Under the pieces are notes generated by a model. That model worked only from the letters and a program-made list of their open reading frames with translations. It searched no databases and had not been told where the DNA came from. Made by a program: the position numbers and the translations under genes. 64,000 bases of DNA, taken from the NCBI RefSeq assembly GCF_000194945.1, contig NZ_GL878509.1, forward strand, positions 124,001 to 188,000, in the 5' to 3' direction. Source of the stretch: Streptococcus sanguinis SK1 = NCTC 7863. GTDB lineage: Bacteria > Bacillota > Bacilli > Lactobacillales > Streptococcaceae. Positions 55,281 to 64,000 of the stretch are shown piece by piece (position 1 is the stretch's first letter; every line of letters begins with the position of its first letter).

Positions 55281-56526
55281 TGTTTTCCCTTTCTTCTGAA
55301 AAATCAAGTAAGTTCAAATCGAGGTCTTGGTCAGACAGCTCAATATGGCGTAAGGTTCTTTCGATAGCTCCTGTCCTACGAGTCAAGAGTTCATCAATGT
55401 TACCCGAAGCATGCTGTAAGTGTTTTTGTGCCTTGGTCAGAATTCCACCGAACTTGTTAAACTCGGATTTGACAGAACCCAGAACCTTGCTGATGTCGTC
55501 CGCACTTTTTTGGATATTGAGCGTTTTAAAACCGACAGACAATGAATTGAGTAGGGCAGACAGGGTAGATGGCCCCGCTACCACAATCTGCTCCTCCCGT
55601 CGCAAACTGTCAAAAAAGGCTGGATTGCGGACAACTTCCGAATAGAGACCTTCCGTTGGCAGAAACATAATTCCAAAATTAGTCGTAGCTGGCGGCGCCA
55701 GATATTTACTTTTAATATCCTTGGCAAAGCGTTTAACGCTTGCTAAGAGAGACTTGCGGTAGAGCTCAATCTCTTCCTTGCTGCCAGACTCATAAGCATC
55801 TTCCAAACGGTAGTAATCGGCCAGAGGAAACTTAGAATCAATGGGCAGATAGACATATTCATGCTCCGTCTGTCCTGGCAGTTTAATGGCATATTCGACA
55901 CGCTCGCTGGAGCCGGCCACCGTCACAAACTCTCGCTCATACTGACTGGCCGTCATGATGTCCTCAATAATCTGCCCCAGTTGCAACTCCCCTAGAATCC
56001 CCCGAGTCTTGGTGTTGGATAAGACCTTATTCAGTGTGCCGACATCTCGGGCAACACTCTGCATTTCTCCCAAACCGCGATTAACAGACTCCAACTGCTT
56101 AGAGACCGTTTCAAAAGAAGTCTGAAGACGAGTCTGAAGTGTCTTTTCCAGTTTCTCTTCAACAGTCTGCCGCATCTGCTCTAGACGGGTTTCGTTGGAC
56201 TCTTGAATCTGCCGCATACGCTCGTCAGTTTTATCCCGATTCTTGGTCAGGTTATCGCTGATTTCCAAGCGCAGATCTGTCAAGTTGCGGTGCAAATCTG
56301 TCCTGACCTCGCTCAAACGATCTCCCAGAGCTAATTCCAGCTCTTTCTGAGCCGTTTGCTTTTTCTGACTTTCCTGCTCCAAGCGATAGTCCAACTGATC
56401 CGATAGATGATCTGCCTGATTTTCCAAGACTTGCTTTAGCGTCTCGGTCTGCTGACTAATCTTTTGCCATAAAAGAAAGGTCAGTACTAGATTTCCCAAA
56501 AGAATGAGGATGATTATAAACTCCAT
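55270..56526 (-). CDS. rmuC: DNA recombination protein RmuC
   Basis: The 418-aa product has an N-terminal membrane anchor (MEFIIILILLGNLVLTFLLW), a long coiled coil (about 25-160), and the RmuC PD-(D/E)xK-like nuclease domain (TRGILGELQLGQIIEDI..., DSKFPLADYYRL). In E. coli RmuC limits recombination between inverted repeats. The ATG at 56526 has AGGAG upstream; an in-frame ATG at 56574 lies inside thiN. It abuts thiN by 1 nt. Confidence 0.92.
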   Translation of the reverse strand: MEFIIILILLGNLVLTFLLWQKISQQTETLKQVLENQADHLSDQLDYRLEQESQKKQTAQKELELALGDRLSEVRTDLHRNLTDLRLEISDNLTKNRDKTDERMRQIQESNETRLEQMRQTVEEKLEKTLQTRLQTSFETVSKQLESVNRGLGEMQSVARDVGTLNKVLSNTKTRGILGELQLGQIIEDIMTASQYEREFVTVAGSSERVEYAIKLPGQTEHEYVYLPIDSKFPLADYYRLEDAYESGSKEEIELYRKSLLASVKRFAKDIKSKYLAPPATTNFGIMFLPTEGLYSEVVRNPAFFDSLRREEQIVVAGPSTLSALLNSLSVGFKTLNIQKSADDISKVLGSVKSEFNKFGGILTKAQKHLQHASGNIDELLTRRTGAIERTLRHIELSDQDLDLNLLDFSEERENNED

Positions 56527-56527
56527 A

Positions 56528-57160
56528 TCAGCTCCTGTCTCTGCTGTAAATGACGACTGTATAGCCGCTATCAAAGTCCAAATAAATTGGCCTATCTATA
56601 AATTCGTTAGAAGCATACACTTTTTTGAAAAAAAAGTTATCTTTATTGAGCGGATATTTGGCGCCCTCAATCGTTAAGGCAGCATCATCCGACGGCAGAA
56701 AGGCCAGATAGCGCATGCCAGCTACTGGTTTGATTTCATGGCGCCCCTGGGGAACATAGGTCAGCAGATTCTGCTCATCTTCCAGAAAAATCTTCTCCAT
56801 ATAAGGTGCAATTTTTTCATTACTGGGTAGGAAAACATTGGCCAAGGCATGATCCAGACGGCCCCCAAAGGTGCCGAAAATGGTCAAACGGGCATCTGGA
56901 TACCGTTCAAAACAAGCCAGAACAGCTAACTCCAAGTCTGTATCATCCTTTTCAGGATGGGCCTGAACGACTTCCTTAGCTCTATCTTTTATACGTAGCA
57001 ATTCTTCCTTGCTCACAGAGTCAAAATCTCCGACAGCCAAGTCAGGACAAACTCCCTGCTCAAGCAGAAAGAGGCTTCCACGGTCTACTCCAACTAAAAC
57101 ATCAAAATCTAAGCTAAAATGTTCCAAGTTTCCGCCAGCAAACAGCGCCACCTTAGTCAT
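56528..57160 (-). CDS. thiN: Thiamine pyrophosphokinase
   Basis: Transfers diphosphate from ATP to thiamine. The 210-aa product has the family pattern VALFAGGN, VGVDRGSLFLLEQGVCPDLAVGDFDSVS, HPEKDDTDLELAV and FGTFGGRLDHALANVFL. The ATG at 57160 overlaps the rpe stop by 8 nt, which indicates translational coupling. The open frame upstream of this ATG lies within rpe and is not part of the gene. Confidence 0.93.
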   Translation of the reverse strand: MTKVALFAGGNLEHFSLDFDVLVGVDRGSLFLLEQGVCPDLAVGDFDSVSKEELLRIKDRAKEVVQAHPEKDDTDLELAVLACFERYPDARLTIFGTFGGRLDHALANVFLPSNEKIAPYMEKIFLEDEQNLLTYVPQGRHEIKPVAGMRYLAFLPSDDAALTIEGAKYPLNKDNFFFKKVYASNEFIDRPIYLDFDSGYTVVIYSRDRS

Positions 57161-57812
57161 GCAGGGCATCCCGTAAGGTCTGAACTTGATGATTGACATC
57201 ACCCTTGAAGACATAGCTGCCAGCCACGAAGACATTGGCACCAGCTTCTTTAGCAATCCCAATGGTCTTATCGTCAATACCGCCATCCACTTCAATATCA
57301 AAATTCAACTGATTGACTTCGCGCAGAACGACCAGTTCACGAATCTTATCCATGGTTTCTGGCAGAAAGGCCTGACCGCCAAAGCCTGGATTAACTGTCA
57401 TCACAAGGACTTGATCAACCAAATTCAAAACATTTTTGACTGCTTCGACTGGTGTTCCCGGATTAATCACAACACTAGGCTTGACCCCTGCTGCTCGAAT
57501 CTTCTGCAGCGCTCCATGGATATGAGGTGTCGCTTCGGCATGGATGCTGATAATATCTGCACCGGCACGAGCGAATTCTTCAATATGATGTTCAGGATTG
57601 GAAACCATCAGATGACAATCAAAGACTAGCTTGCTGTGAGGACGCATACTGGCAACAACCCCAGCCCCAAAGCTGATATTGGGTACAAAATGACCATCCA
57701 TAATATCAATATGAGCATACTCAGCGCCTGTTGCTTCTAACTTTTTTAGTTCTGATTCAAAATTAGCATAGTCCGCACTTAAGATTGAAGGGGCAATTTT
57801 GAATGAAGTCAT
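57153..57812 (-). CDS. rpe: Ribulose-phosphate 3-epimerase
   Basis: Interconverts ribulose-5-phosphate and xylulose-5-phosphate in the pentose phosphate pathway, upstream of transketolase. The 219-aa TIM-barrel product has APSILSADYANFESEL, HIDIMDGHFVPNISFG, DCHLMV, MTVNPGFGGQAF and EVDGGI, which include the metal-binding His and Asp residues. AAGGAG precedes the ATG. It lies 11 nt after rsgA. Confidence 0.97.
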   Translation of the reverse strand: MTSFKIAPSILSADYANFESELKKLEATGAEYAHIDIMDGHFVPNISFGAGVVASMRPHSKLVFDCHLMVSNPEHHIEEFARAGADIISIHAEATPHIHGALQKIRAAGVKPSVVINPGTPVEAVKNVLNLVDQVLVMTVNPGFGGQAFLPETMDKIRELVVLREVNQLNFDIEVDGGIDDKTIGIAKEAGANVFVAGSYVFKGDVNHQVQTLRDALHD

Positions 57813-57823
57813 AGTTCTTCTCC

Positions 57824-58702
57824 TTATTTAGAATTTTTTTTGGCAACTTTTTTATAGGTTTCCCGACGATTTTCAATCTCGCTGAGAAACTGCAGGTAAT
57901 TATCAAAGCGGAATGACGCTATCTGGCCGGACTCGACTGCTGGCTTAACGGCACAAGCTGGCTCGTGGGTATGAGTGCAAGTACGAAATTTACAGGACTG
58001 GCTGACCTCAGCAATCTCCGGAAAAGCTTGATTGAGATCTTCAGCTGTAGTCACCTCGTAATCCAAAGACGAAAATCCTGGTGTGTCGGCAATCTTCCCA
58101 CCGTTTAGATTGTAAAAACTGACAGCCCTCGTCGTATGACGGCCGCGGCCAAGACTTTCAGAAATCTCTCCTGTTTCTAGCTGCAGGTCTGGGGCAATTT
58201 TATTGAGCAGGGTGGACTTTCCAACACCAGTCTGTCCCATGAAAACAGTGATTTTCCCTGTCAGCAGCGGTAGTAACTCCTCAGTTGCTTTAACGACCTC
58301 ATAGCCGATGGACTGATAGGCCTGCACATAGACATCCAAGCTCTGCTCATCTTCAAGCAGGTCTAACTTGCTGATGTAGATAATAGGATGAATCCGCTTA
58401 TGCTCTAAAAGCACCAGAAAGCGATCCAACAGATTGGCATTGAAATCTGGCTCTTTCGCGCTCATGATTACAACTGCTTGGTCAATGTTGACAATGGGCG
58501 GCCGCACGAGACTGTTCTTTCGCTCTGCTATTTTTAAAATATAGCCTTCCGAGTCTTTTTCTGCTGAAAATTCGACTTCATCACCGACATAAGGTGTCTG
58601 CCCTTTTTTGCGAAAATTACCCCGCGCTCTGGTTTGATAAACCTGTCCGTCCGACTCTACATAATAGAAACCAGCCAGAGCCTTAATGATTTTTCCTTGC
58701 AA
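57824..58702 (-). CDS. rsgA: Ribosome small subunit-dependent GTPase A
   Basis: A late 30S assembly GTPase. The 292-aa product has an N-terminal OB-fold, a circularly permuted GTPase domain (SKLDLL as G4 before GQTGVGKST as G1, then DTPGFSSLD), and a C-terminal zinc cluster [14 protein letters not shown]. The start codon is TTG at 58702, supported by AAGGAG 6 nt upstream and by the family N-terminus ([14 protein letters not shown]). It is the first gene of the rsgA-rpe-thiN-rmuC-yhaM-purR row. Confidence 0.95.
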   Translation of the reverse strand: MQGKIIKALAGFYYVESDGQVYQTRARGNFRKKGQTPYVGDEVEFSAEKDSEGYILKIAERKNSLVRPPIVNIDQAVVIMSAKEPDFNANLLDRFLVLLEHKRIHPIIYISKLDLLEDEQSLDVYVQAYQSIGYEVVKATEELLPLLTGKITVFMGQTGVGKSTLLNKIAPDLQLETGEISESLGRGRHTTRAVSFYNLNGGKIADTPGFSSLDYEVTTAEDLNQAFPEIAEVSQSCKFRTCTHTHEPACAVKPAVESGQIASFRFDNYLQFLSEIENRRETYKKVAKKNSK

Positions 58703-58849
58703 GATTGCTCCTTAAAAGTTAATACACTCATTATAACAAAAAATGCGAGATTTAGCTTGCTTGTTTTGCATAGAAGGTATTTCTTAAGGTTGGCTTCATT
58801 TTTCATAGAAAGCAGCTACTTTAAAATACTTGAGATGAAACTGACATGA

Positions 58850-58888
58850 TAAAAGCGAACAAGCTCAAAAGAACCTGTTCGCTTTTTT
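58850..58888. terminator. Bidirectional terminator between rsgA and the adhesin
   Basis: AAAAGCGAACA and TGTTCGCTTTT pair around an imperfect stem and loop, with A/T-runs on both sides. It ends the adhesin transcript. Confidence 0.8.
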
Positions 58889-58936
58889 ATATCGAATGAG
58901 ATATTTACTGTGATTTTCAGTAAGTCACAAAACCGA

Positions 58937-61900
58937 TTAGCTGCGTTTTGCCTTAGCCTTCAGTATTCCTCCTGCGAGAAGAGCTGCTAGTAAGCCAAAA
59001 ATAGTAACAAGAAGACTTTCTTCCTGTCCAGTACGAGGAAGAGCTTTTCCTCCGACTTTCGGAGCTTGACCGCCTGGCTTATTAGGTGAAACCGCTCCTT
59101 CAACAGCCACTTTCTTAGTAGGGATACGACTGAAGGTTAGCTGAGTACCGTTGATCTCAAGCTTATAGCCATCTACTGGATCAGCCGCAACACTATAGAC
59201 AATTTCCTTGCCATCCTTGTACTTAGGAAGGCCGCTAAAGTCATACTGCCAACCATTTTCTCCTGACACAACCTCTTCTTTGATTGGCTTGCCATCTGCC
59301 AAGAGGCGAACAGTAATCTTAGAAGGTCGCACCTTATCTTGATTTTCAGCATCTGACCATATAGCAGTTCCCTTAACAGCAATCTGTGTTGGTTTATAAC
59401 TATTAGTCAAAGTAAAGCTGCCATCTGTTGCTTGTTCTTGGCTGCTACTATAACCCTCAACTGTCACTTCTTCAAGGACTGTATAGTTGATTTTCTTACC
59501 CTTCTTATTCTTAGGCAGATCCTTAGACTCAAACTTCCAGTCAGTAGCGGCTGTTACTTCCAGCTCATCTACGACTTTATCTCCGTCCAAAATCTTGACC
59601 TTGATAGATGTCGGGCGCTTGCCATCTTGATTATTAGCATCATCCCAAACCTTTTGACCAGAGACTTTAACGGTTTCTGGAGTATAGGAGTTGGTAATGG
59701 TGAACTTATCAATCTTAGTTTCATATTGAGCAACAGCATCTTCCTTAAGTGTGTAGACAATCTCTTGACCATTTCTATATTTAGGCAGGTCTTTAGATTC
59801 AAACTTCCATCCATTAGCAGCTGTTACTTCAAGTGTATCAACAATAGTGCTTCCATCCATCACTTTAACTGTAATAGATGTTGGACGTTTGCCGTCTTGA
59901 TCATCTGCATCATCCCAAACTTTCTGACCAGAAACTTTAACCTGTTCTGGAGTATGAGAGTTAGTGATTGTCTGACCTTCTACTTTCGGACTGTAACCTT
60001 TTTCTTTCAAAGCGGCTACTGTTGCATCATCCTCTTTGACAGAGTAGGTAATCTCCTGCCCCTTGTCAAACTGAGGCAGATTGGTGAAACTTGCTTTCCA
60101 AGTGTTGGCATCTGCCTTATCAGCAACTGTCAATGTTAATGTCTTACCTGCGACAGCAACTGGCTCTTCACCATTTACTGAGCTATACAGCTGCACTGTG
60201 ATGGAAGCTGGACGCTTGCCGTCTTGGTTATTAGCATCATCCCAGACCTTCGTAACAGCATACTCCGTACTTTGAGGAGTGTAAGAATTGGTAATGGTGA
60301 ACTTATCAATCTTAGTTTGATAGTCCGCAACTGCTTCTTCAGTAACAGTGTAGGCAATCTCTTGGCCTGCTGCATACTTAGGAAGGACTTTAGACTCAAA
60401 CTTCCAATCGTTAGCAGCTGTTACTTCCAGCTCATCTACGACAGTATCGCCATTTTTCACCTTAACCTTAACAGAAGCTGGACGCTTGCCGTCTTGGTTA
60501 TCCGCGTCATCCCAGACTTTTTGACCAGAAATCTTGATCATCTCTGGAGTGTAAGAGTTGGTAACAGTGAAATCTTTGATTTCTTTAGTGTAGCCAGCTA
60601 CATCATCTTCCTCGATAGAGTAATCAATCTTCTGACCATTTTCATAAACTGGCAGATTTTCAAATTTGGTTTGCCATTGATCAGCAGCCGTCACTTCCTT
60701 GCTAGCGACTTCTGTCTTGACACCGCCAACGGTCTTCATCAGTTTAATGCTAATCTTAGTTGGACGCTTGCCATCTTGATTGTCGCTGTCATTCCAGGTC
60801 TTGCTGGCAGTGATTTCTGTCTTTTCTGGTGTATAAGAGTTAGTGATATTGTAGCCGTTGAGATTGGTTGAATAACCCAGTACAGCTTCTTCTGTCACTG
60901 TATAGGTAATTCGTTGGCCATCCTTGTAGACTGGCAAGCCAGTAAAGTTGTAAGACCAGCCTTCTGCCTCTCCGACTGTTTGAGTATTGACTTTTTGACC
61001 GTTAGCTAGCAGATTAACTGTGATAGAAGCTGGACGTTTGCCATCTTGGTTATCGCCATCTTCCCAAGTCTTGCTTCCAGACACAGTCGTTGTCTCTGGG
61101 GTGTAAGAATTAGTGATGTTGTAACCATCCACTTTGCTAGTATAACCTGGTACAGCTTCCTCACTTACAGTATAAGTGATTTCTTGGCCTGCTGCGTACT
61201 TAGGCAAAGCCTTGGACTCATATTTCCAGTCGTTAGCGGAAGTCACATTTTGCTCATCCACAACCGTATCACCATTCAGAATTTTAACCTTAACAGAAGC
61301 TGGACGCTTACCATCTTGGTTTTCCGCATCATCCCATTTCTTCTGACCGGAAACCTTGACCGTTTCTGGAGTGTAAGAGTTGGTGATGTTGTAGCCGTCC
61401 ACCTTGCTCGTGTAGCCTGAGACAGCTTCTTCGCTTACAGTGTAGGTAATTTCTTGGCCTGCTGCATATTTAGGAAGAGGATTGGATTCATATTTCCAAC
61501 CGTTAGCAGCCGTCACTTCCTGCACATCAACAATATCTTGGCCTTTCAAGATCTTGACTCTAACAGCATTTGGGCGCTTGCCGTCTTGGTTATCCGCATC
61601 TTCCCACTTCTTCTGACCAGAAATCTTGATTGTTTCTGGCTTGTAAGTGTTGGTCACTACAAAGCCGTCAGCAGCATTGCCAGTTACCTGAGATTGATAG
61701 TGAGGGACCGCATCTTCTTCAATAGAATAAACAACTTCTTGTCCCTTTTCATATTTGTTCAAGTTGGCGAACTCGGTTGCCCACTGGTCAGCTTCGGTCA
61801 GAGTTCTGTTCGCAACTTCTGATTTCTGACCGCCGACTTCTTTATAAAGTTTGACAACAACATTGGCAGGACGTTTGCCGTCTTGATTCTCGGCATCATC

Positions 61901-63622
61901 CCATTTCTTGCTGGCTTTGATAGCGATTTTCTCTGGCGTACGAGTATTGGTAACAGTGAGATTCCCCTGATCTACTTCTGGAGCATCGTAGCCATCAAGC
62001 TGATCTTCACCGATTGTATAGGTGATTTTTTGACCATTTGTATCAAAGATTGGTAAATCAGTTGTCTGAGCTGTCCACTCCGCATCTGTACTTCCGCCAG
62101 TTACAGTCACTGTCTTATCAGCCAACTTTTGACCGTTAGCGTAGACATCTACAGCAATAGAAGCCGGACGCTTGCCATCTTGATTGTTTTCATCTTTCCA
62201 AACTTTCTTGACTGTCAGCTTTTTGCTGGCATTTGGATCCACCGTATTCTTGACTGTCTTAACCGCTCCATCAGCCTTGATAGTCACCTTCATCGGATTG
62301 CTGTCCAGTACATAGCCTTCCGGAGCTGTGACTTCTTCTACTGTGAATTGGCCTTTCTTGATTTCTTCACTTGAGAAAGGCTGTGTAGAAACCCGCCCGT
62401 TAGCATCAGTTGGCGGCAGAGTAATCTCTTCACCGCTAGGAGTTGTCACCTTAAAGACAGCACCTTCCAGCATTTTACCAGTCTTAGAATCTTGTTTGTA
62501 GAGAACCAGACTGTTGCTGATATCTGCTGTGATGACACCGCCTTCTGTAATCCGGCTGCTACGCTCTACCGTAGAGCTCGTCTGACCAGGACGATCATCT
62601 CTGAATGGCAGTTTTGTATTATCAACTTCCATCTCAGCCGTATTCGACACCAAAGAACCATCAGCTGGTGAAGTTGTCATATAGTTCAACATAAAGGCAC
62701 GATTGCCTGGGTTATTGATAGTTAGAGTAAACTCTGTATAAGTGTCATTATAGGCAACCGTATAATCTTGACCTTCTTTCAAGATGACAGAATTCGCAAT
62801 ACTTGATAAACTCTGCGTGTACTCCCCTTGGCGAAGGACAAGTTGCTCCGGAACGAATTGCATTGGTGCACTGCTATCTGGAATGACATCCTTGATAACA
62901 ATAGGAGAATTATAAGTCTTTTGCTGAGTATTGATACGAACAGTCCAGTTATGTGAGTAGTCACCACTCTTGCCTAGAATAGCCGAATTATATGGCTTCT
63001 TAGCAATGACCCCTCCAATCTTAGCGTAGTTTTCACCGGCTGTTGAAAAACTGCTTTGTTTGCGCTCGTTAATGGTGACCTTATGGCTCATCGCCCCTTG
63101 AGTTTCCTCAGGCTTATAATTCCAGTCCTGATCAGCGCCTACTGTCGTCGCCTGAAAGTCAAAGAAGAAGCTCCCTCTAACTCCACTAGCAGTTGTCTTG
63201 GCCTTGTAATCTGCCAGATTCTGAATAGTAACCGTGATCAGACCACCCTTACCCGAACCATTCGACGTCATCTTAGCCGCTCCAAGTTGGACCTGCGTTT
63301 CATTATCCGTCAGAGTAAAAGTTGTACCATCAGCAATGGTTGCACCGTTCGGTACTGTAAAGGTAAAGGTATCCCCATCCTTGAGCTTGTTATCGTAAGC
63401 AGACAAATCAAAAACTAGCTCATAGCGATAATTCCCCCCTTGGACCAAATTGTAAGCACCGTTAACCTTGGTTGCTTCGCGGCCATTAGAATGATCCCAG
63501 ATTTTAATGTCTGTGATTGCATTCTTCAAAGCATCAGCTTGAGCAGTTGCTGTAAACAGCTTCAAATCCAGCAAAAACAGAAGGGGCAGCATCAAAAACA
63601 GCAGCCATTTTTTCAGTTTCAT
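58937..63622 (-). CDS. LPXTG-anchored Cna-B repeat adhesin
   Basis: A 1561-aa cell-wall protein. It has a signal peptide (1-29), then N-terminal Ig-like collagen/fibrinogen-binding type domains (about 30-340; DIKIWDHSNGREATKV, TFTVPNGATI, FFFDFQATT). One SpaA-type domain follows (LEGAVFKVT...TVEEVTAPEGYVLDSNP). Eleven Cna-B repeats follow, each starting W.D..NQDGKRP and ending ITNSYTPE. The C-terminus has LPRTG at 1528-1532, a membrane helix and a basic tail. Lys/Asn/Glu triads in such repeats form isopeptide bonds. The ligand is inferred only. No sortase gene lies nearby. Confidence 0.93.
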   Translation of the reverse strand: MKLKKWLLFLMLPLLFLLDLKLFTATAQADALKNAITDIKIWDHSNGREATKVNGAYNLVQGGNYRYELVFDLSAYDNKLKDGDTFTFTVPNGATIADGTTFTLTDNETQVQLGAAKMTSNGSGKGGLITVTIQNLADYKAKTTASGVRGSFFFDFQATTVGADQDWNYKPEETQGAMSHKVTINERKQSSFSTAGENYAKIGGVIAKKPYNSAILGKSGDYSHNWTVRINTQQKTYNSPIVIKDVIPDSSAPMQFVPEQLVLRQGEYTQSLSSIANSVILKEGQDYTVAYNDTYTEFTLTINNPGNRAFMLNYMTTSPADGSLVSNTAEMEVDNTKLPFRDDRPGQTSSTVERSSRITEGGVITADISNSLVLYKQDSKTGKMLEGAVFKVTTPSGEEITLPPTDANGRVSTQPFSSEEIKKGQFTVEEVTAPEGYVLDSNPMKVTIKADGAVKTVKNTVDPNASKKLTVKKVWKDENNQDGKRPASIAVDVYANGQKLADKTVTVTGGSTDAEWTAQTTDLPIFDTNGQKITYTIGEDQLDGYDAPEVDQGNLTVTNTRTPEKIAIKASKKWDDAENQDGKRPANVVVKLYKEVGGQKSEVANRTLTEADQWATEFANLNKYEKGQEVVYSIEEDAVPHYQSQVTGNAADGFVVTNTYKPETIKISGQKKWEDADNQDGKRPNAVRVKILKGQDIVDVQEVTAANGWKYESNPLPKYAAGQEITYTVSEEAVSGYTSKVDGYNITNSYTPETVKVSGQKKWDDAENQDGKRPASVKVKILNGDTVVDEQNVTSANDWKYESKALPKYAAGQEITYTVSEEAVPGYTSKVDGYNITNSYTPETTTVSGSKTWEDGDNQDGKRPASITVNLLANGQKVNTQTVGEAEGWSYNFTGLPVYKDGQRITYTVTEEAVLGYSTNLNGYNITNSYTPEKTEITASKTWNDSDNQDGKRPTKISIKLMKTVGGVKTEVASKEVTAADQWQTKFENLPVYENGQKIDYSIEEDDVAGYTKEIKDFTVTNSYTPEMIKISGQKVWDDADNQDGKRPASVKVKVKNGDTVVDELEVTAANDWKFESKVLPKYAAGQEIAYTVTEEAVADYQTKIDKFTITNSYTPQSTEYAVTKVWDDANNQDGKRPASITVQLYSSVNGEEPVAVAGKTLTLTVADKADANTWKASFTNLPQFDKGQEITYSVKEDDATVAALKEKGYSPKVEGQTITNSHTPEQVKVSGQKVWDDADDQDGKRPTSITVKVMDGSTIVDTLEVTAANGWKFESKDLPKYRNGQEIVYTLKEDAVAQYETKIDKFTITNSYTPETVKVSGQKVWDDANNQDGKRPTSIKVKILDGDKVVDELEVTAATDWKFESKDLPKNKKGKKINYTVLEEVTVEGYSSSQEQATDGSFTLTNSYKPTQIAVKGTAIWSDAENQDKVRPSKITVRLLADGKPIKEEVVSGENGWQYDFSGLPKYKDGKEIVYSVAADPVDGYKLEINGTQLTFSRIPTKKVAVEGAVSPNKPGGQAPKVGGKALPRTGQEESLLVTIFGLLAALLAGGILKAKAKRS
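59200..62200 (-). repeat. Tandem Cna-B coding repeats inside the adhesin
   Basis: Eleven units of about 80-100 codons. The phrase encoding NQDGKRP recurs through the block; exceptions are DQDGKRP in unit 9 and NQDKVRP in unit 11. Neighbouring units are very alike at DNA level, so repeat number may vary between strains. Confidence 0.85.
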
Positions 63623-63668
63623 AACATTCTCCTTTTTTATTTCGTTACCTAAATAAGTAATTAATCTA

Positions 63669-63697
63669 ATTGTAACAAATACTTGCTATAATGGCAA
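63669..63697 (-). promoter_or_regulatory. Promoter of the adhesin gene
   Basis: On the minus strand, TTGCCA (63692-63697), a 17-bp spacer and TACAAT (63669-63674), followed by AAAGGAG before the ATG. Confidence 0.6.
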
Positions 63698-63777
63698 TAT
63701 CATAGAACTATTTTAGTAAAGAAAAAATAGAAATTTTTCTGCTTTTTTCACTGTATGAAAAAAACTGATATTCTCTA

Positions 63778-63806
63778 TTGGCATTTTCACAAAAATAAGT
63801 TATAAT
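63778..63806 (+). promoter_or_regulatory. Promoter of tRNA-Leu
   Basis: TTGGCA (63778-63783), a 17-bp spacer and consensus TATAAT (63801-63806), 10 bp before the tRNA. Confidence 0.7.
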
Positions 63807-63816
63807 AGAATCTCAA

Positions 63817-63899
63817 GCGGAGGTGGTGGAACGGCAGACACGCATGCTTCAGGCGCATGTGCCCGTACGGGTGTGAGGGTTCAAATCCCTTCCTCCGCA
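63817..63899 (+). tRNA. tRNA-Leu (anticodon CAG)
   Basis: An 83-nt class II tRNA. The acceptor stem is GCGGAGG/CCTCCGC. The anticodon stem CATGC/GCATG holds the loop TTCAGGC, giving anticodon CAG. A long variable arm (GCCCGTACGGGT) is typical of tRNA-Leu. The T arm is AGGG-TTCAAAT-CCCT. CCA is not encoded. Confidence 0.95.
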
Positions 63900-63907
63900 T
63901 AAAAAGC

Positions 63908-63936
63908 AATCCTATCATGATTGATAGGATTTTTTG
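63908..63936 (+). terminator. Terminator after tRNA-Leu
   Basis: AATCCTATC and GATAGGATT pair around a 6-nt loop and are followed by TTTTTG. The remaining bases to 64000 show no feature. Confidence 0.88.
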
Positions 63937-64000
63937 TTGTTATGAAGTAGAATTACACTGCTGAGAAAAGCCAAAAAGGTCAGCCCCCCTGTTAAATACT

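Noticed and set aside
56528-57301. A longer thiN start at 57301
   Set aside because: The extra 47 codons lie inside rpe in another frame and do not fit the family N-terminus; the coupled ATG at 57160 fits.
58937-63622. A CRISPR array or minisatellite in the repeated stretch
   Set aside because: The repeats are codon-phased Cna-B protein domains of about 80-100 codons without spacers.

Overview
The window reads as chromosomal DNA of a Streptococcus, most likely of the sanguinis/mitis group. Signs are the orthodox firmicute core genes (PolC-type polymerase, ClpL, GlmS, PurR of the streptococcal type, YhaM/Cbf1), consensus TTGACA/TATAAT promoters, AGGAGG ribosome binding sites, an LPXTG adhesin and a type VIIb (LXG) effector module. 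The species call is inference from protein similarity recalled from memory; no search was run.

Layout. 1-450: 3' end of an unrecognised AT-rich gene. 0.6-11.5 kb: housekeeping and small genes (pepF, trxA, a yjdF homologue with a candidate riboswitch, a surface hydrolase, rpsO, rsuA, an MFS transporter, def, pepS) ending in a YafQ/DinJ-type toxin-antitoxin pair. 11.5-17.0 kb: an AT-rich accessory island between pepS and polC. It holds two DUF262 (GmrSD-like) genes that overlap, a 40-codon gene with a strong ribosome binding site, a WYL-domain regulator, a 45-codon ORF and a decayed IS200 element. This is the best candidate here for an uncharacterised defence locus. 17-30.4 kb: polC, a YehR-like lipoprotein, a PH-domain protein, the uppS-cdsA-rseP-proS cluster, yajC and tkt.

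30.4-36.3 kb is accessory again: imperfect tandem repeats, a small HTH protein, an orphan LXG toxin module (DUF3130-like, DUF3958, LXG, DUF4176, membrane protein) and a CPBP protease flanked by gene scraps. 36.3-38.9 kb: clpL behind a long leader of about 300 nt. 38.9-45.8 kb: a polar amino-acid-type ABC transporter cotranscribed with two UroD-fold proteins that carry the H-x-C...C zinc signature of MtaA/CmuA-type methyltransferases, plus a luciferase-like monooxygenase behind a 28-bp perfect palindrome. 46-52.9 kb: glmS with two NagR-like sites, gap, and the str operon rpsL-rpsG-fusA. 52.9-58.7 kb: rsgA-rpe-thiN-rmuC-yhaM-purR, packed with overlapping ends. 58.9-63.6 kb: a giant Cna-B repeat adhesin. 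A tRNA-Leu(CAG) closes the window.

The non-coding signal I find most novel is a repeat of about 110 nt found after two ribosomal-protein genes (rpsO and rpsG). The two copies keep the flanking sequence and the stem-loop layout, while the stem bases change in a compensating way, which suggests a structured RNA. Several promoters carry clean inverted repeats (tkt, the monooxygenase, the DUF262 locus, clpL) whose regulators are not evident.
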